NCBI GenBank assembly: GCA_946480555.1
Contig: CAMLLE010000256.1
Coordinates: forward strand, 1-5,413
Origin: an uncultured Verrucomicrobia subdivision 3 bacterium
GTDB taxonomy: Bacteria > Verrucomicrobiota > Verrucomicrobiae > Limisphaerales > CAMLLE01
Reading direction: 5' to 3'
Length of the DNA: 5,413 nt
Shown: one piece after another, positions 4,424 through 5,413 of the stretch
How positions within the stretch are numbered: position 1 is the first letter of the stretch
Layout of the letters: each line of letters starts with the position of its first letter
The notes under the pieces: model-generated
The model's input: only the letters and a program-made list of their open reading frames with translations
What the model was told of the DNA's origin: nothing
Database searches by the model: none
Translations under genes and position numbers: made by a program

Positions 4424-5413
4424 TTATTTCAGCACCTGCGGTTCGTGCCACGCGTGGCCGTTCTGCGCGAGCAGATCGTCGGCGGCCACGGGGCCCCACG
4501 TACCCGCGGCATAGAACTCACGATTGGTGAGCGCCTTGCCTTCCCATCCAGAGCGAATGGAATCCACAATCTGCCAGGCCGTTTCCACTTCGTCGCGACG
4601 TATGAAGAGCGTGGCGTCGCCGATCATCGCTTCGAGCAGCAGGCGTTCGTAGGCTTCCGGTGTGTAAGCGCCGAACTCCGAATCGTAGCTGAAGTGCATC
4701 CGCACCGGACGCACGCCGAGTGAGGTTCCTGGAACCTTTCCGTTGAACCGCAGGTAAATCCCTTCGTTCGGCTGCAGGCGCAGCGCGATCGCATTCTGAT
4801 CCAGCTTGTCGCCGCATTGCGCTGCAAAAAGAATGTTCGGCGTGGGCTTGAATTGAATGCGCACTTCCGACGCGCTGGTTGGCAGATTTTTGCCCGTGCG
4901 CAAATAGAACGGCACGCCGGACCAACGCCAGTTGTCGATGAACAGCTTCAGCGCGACGTAGGTTTCCACATGAGAATCCGATTTCACTTTCGGCTCCTGT
5001 CGATAACCAGGTCGCACTTCACCATCCACCACGCCGGCGAAGTATTGGCCGCGCACGACTTGTTTGGCGACGTCTTCAGGCCGGATTTGCCGGATCGATT
5101 TGAGCACCTTCACCTTTTCGTTGCGAATGGCTTCCGCTTCGAGCGATGCAGGCGGTTCCATGCTTACCAAGGCCAGCACCTGAAGCATGTGATTCTGGAC
5201 CATGTCCCGCAGCGCACCGGCTTCCTCGTAGTAGCCGCCGCGGCCGCCCACGCCGAGCTTTTCGCTGACGGTGATCTGGACATGATCGATGGAATCGCGA
5301 TTCCAGAGACGCTCGAAAATGGAATTGGAGAAACGGAACATCAAAATGTTCTGCACCGTTTCTTTGCCCAGATAGTGGTCGAGCAGATAAATCTCATCTT
5401 CCTTGAAGGAATC
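4424..5413 (-). CDS. zwf: glucose-6-phosphate 1-dehydrogenase, C-terminal part (cut by window edge)
   Basis: The frame runs without a stop from the right edge to the TGA/TAA-type end at 4426-4424, giving 329 visible residues of an expected 480-510. The missing N-terminus carries the Rossmann NADP-binding fold. The GTG at 5356 is internal, because the codons before it encode the active-site signature DHYLGKE (visible residues 12-18). The enzyme oxidises glucose 6-phosphate to 6-phosphogluconolactone and makes NADPH. Also present: ERLWNRDSIDHVQIT (34-48), GALRDMVQNHMLQVLALVSMEPP (66-88, in parts), whose His75 matches the catalytic His240 of the Leuconostoc enzyme, then VRGQY, GVPFYLRTGKNL, PNEGIYLRFNGKVPG and YERLLLEAMIGDATLFIRRDEVE. 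The residue two before DHYLGKE is Leu, where RIDHYLGKE has Arg. The C-terminal TWGP...HAWHEP is typical. Its stop is 143 bp before pgl, which uses its product. Confidence 0.96.
   Translation of the reverse strand, partial: DSFKEDEIYLLDHYLGKETVQNILMFRFSNSIFERLWNRDSIDHVQITVSEKLGVGGRGGYYEEAGALRDMVQNHMLQVLALVSMEPPASLEAEAIRNEKVKVLKSIRQIRPEDVAKQVVRGQYFAGVVDGEVRPGYRQEPKVKSDSHVETYVALKLFIDNWRWSGVPFYLRTGKNLPTSASEVRIQFKPTPNILFAAQCGDKLDQNAIALRLQPNEGIYLRFNGKVPGTSLGVRPVRMHFSYDSEFGAYTPEAYERLLLEAMIGDATLFIRRDEVETAWQIVDSIRSGWEGKALTNREFYAAGTWGPVAADDLLAQNGHAWHEPQVLK

Overview
The window holds five genes, all on the minus strand, with no rRNA, tRNA, CRISPR array or insertion sequence. In the direction of transcription (right to left) they are: the C-terminal two thirds of glucose-6-phosphate dehydrogenase (zwf, cut by the right edge), 6-phosphogluconolactonase (pgl), acetyl-CoA carboxylase carboxyltransferase alpha (accA), class I mannose-6-phosphate isomerase (manA) and a small phage-holin-family-4 membrane protein. 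All are intact except zwf, and the sequence looks chromosomal and housekeeping.

The proteins do not fix the organism. The style of the gaps does suggest one: runs of TTGAAxC / GTTGAxx heptads, CGCGGAGACGCxGAG-type units and (GAGGAC)n-like runs, repeatedly arranged as inverted pairs, in moderately GC-rich DNA with weak Shine-Dalgarno sites. From memory this matches Verrucomicrobiota, especially Pedosphaera/Limisphaerales-like soil or freshwater lineages. This is an inference from repeat style, not a phylogenetic placement.

Layout. 4424-5413: zwf. 4281-4423: short gap with an 8-bp hairpin. 3567-4280: pgl. 2926-3566: a 641-bp gap with no credible gene but a dense series of inverted repeats: a GAGGAC-type pair next to the pgl stop, two interleaved perfect inverted repeats that would fold as an H-type pseudoknot (3179-3256), a 10-bp GC-rich hairpin, a near-perfect 20-bp dyad and a heptad-built long hairpin. 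1894-2925: accA. 892-1875: manA, 18 bp after accA, with its own AAGGA site and a GTG start. 597-891: a repeat-bearing gap. 162-596: the holin-family protein. 1-161: no assignable gene, but a 51-codon reading frame runs off the left edge.

Function. zwf and pgl encode the first two steps of the oxidative pentose phosphate pathway (glucose 6-phosphate to 6-phosphogluconate, yielding NADPH). accA supplies half of the carboxyltransferase that makes malonyl-CoA, the committed step of NADPH-consuming fatty acid synthesis. manA links fructose 6-phosphate to mannose 6-phosphate for cell-surface sugars or mannose use. A shared NADPH/lipid logic is possible, but the long repeat-filled gap argues that zwf-pgl and accA-manA are separate transcription units. 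The least explained part is 2926-3566, above all the pseudoknot candidate. No new protein system is visible.
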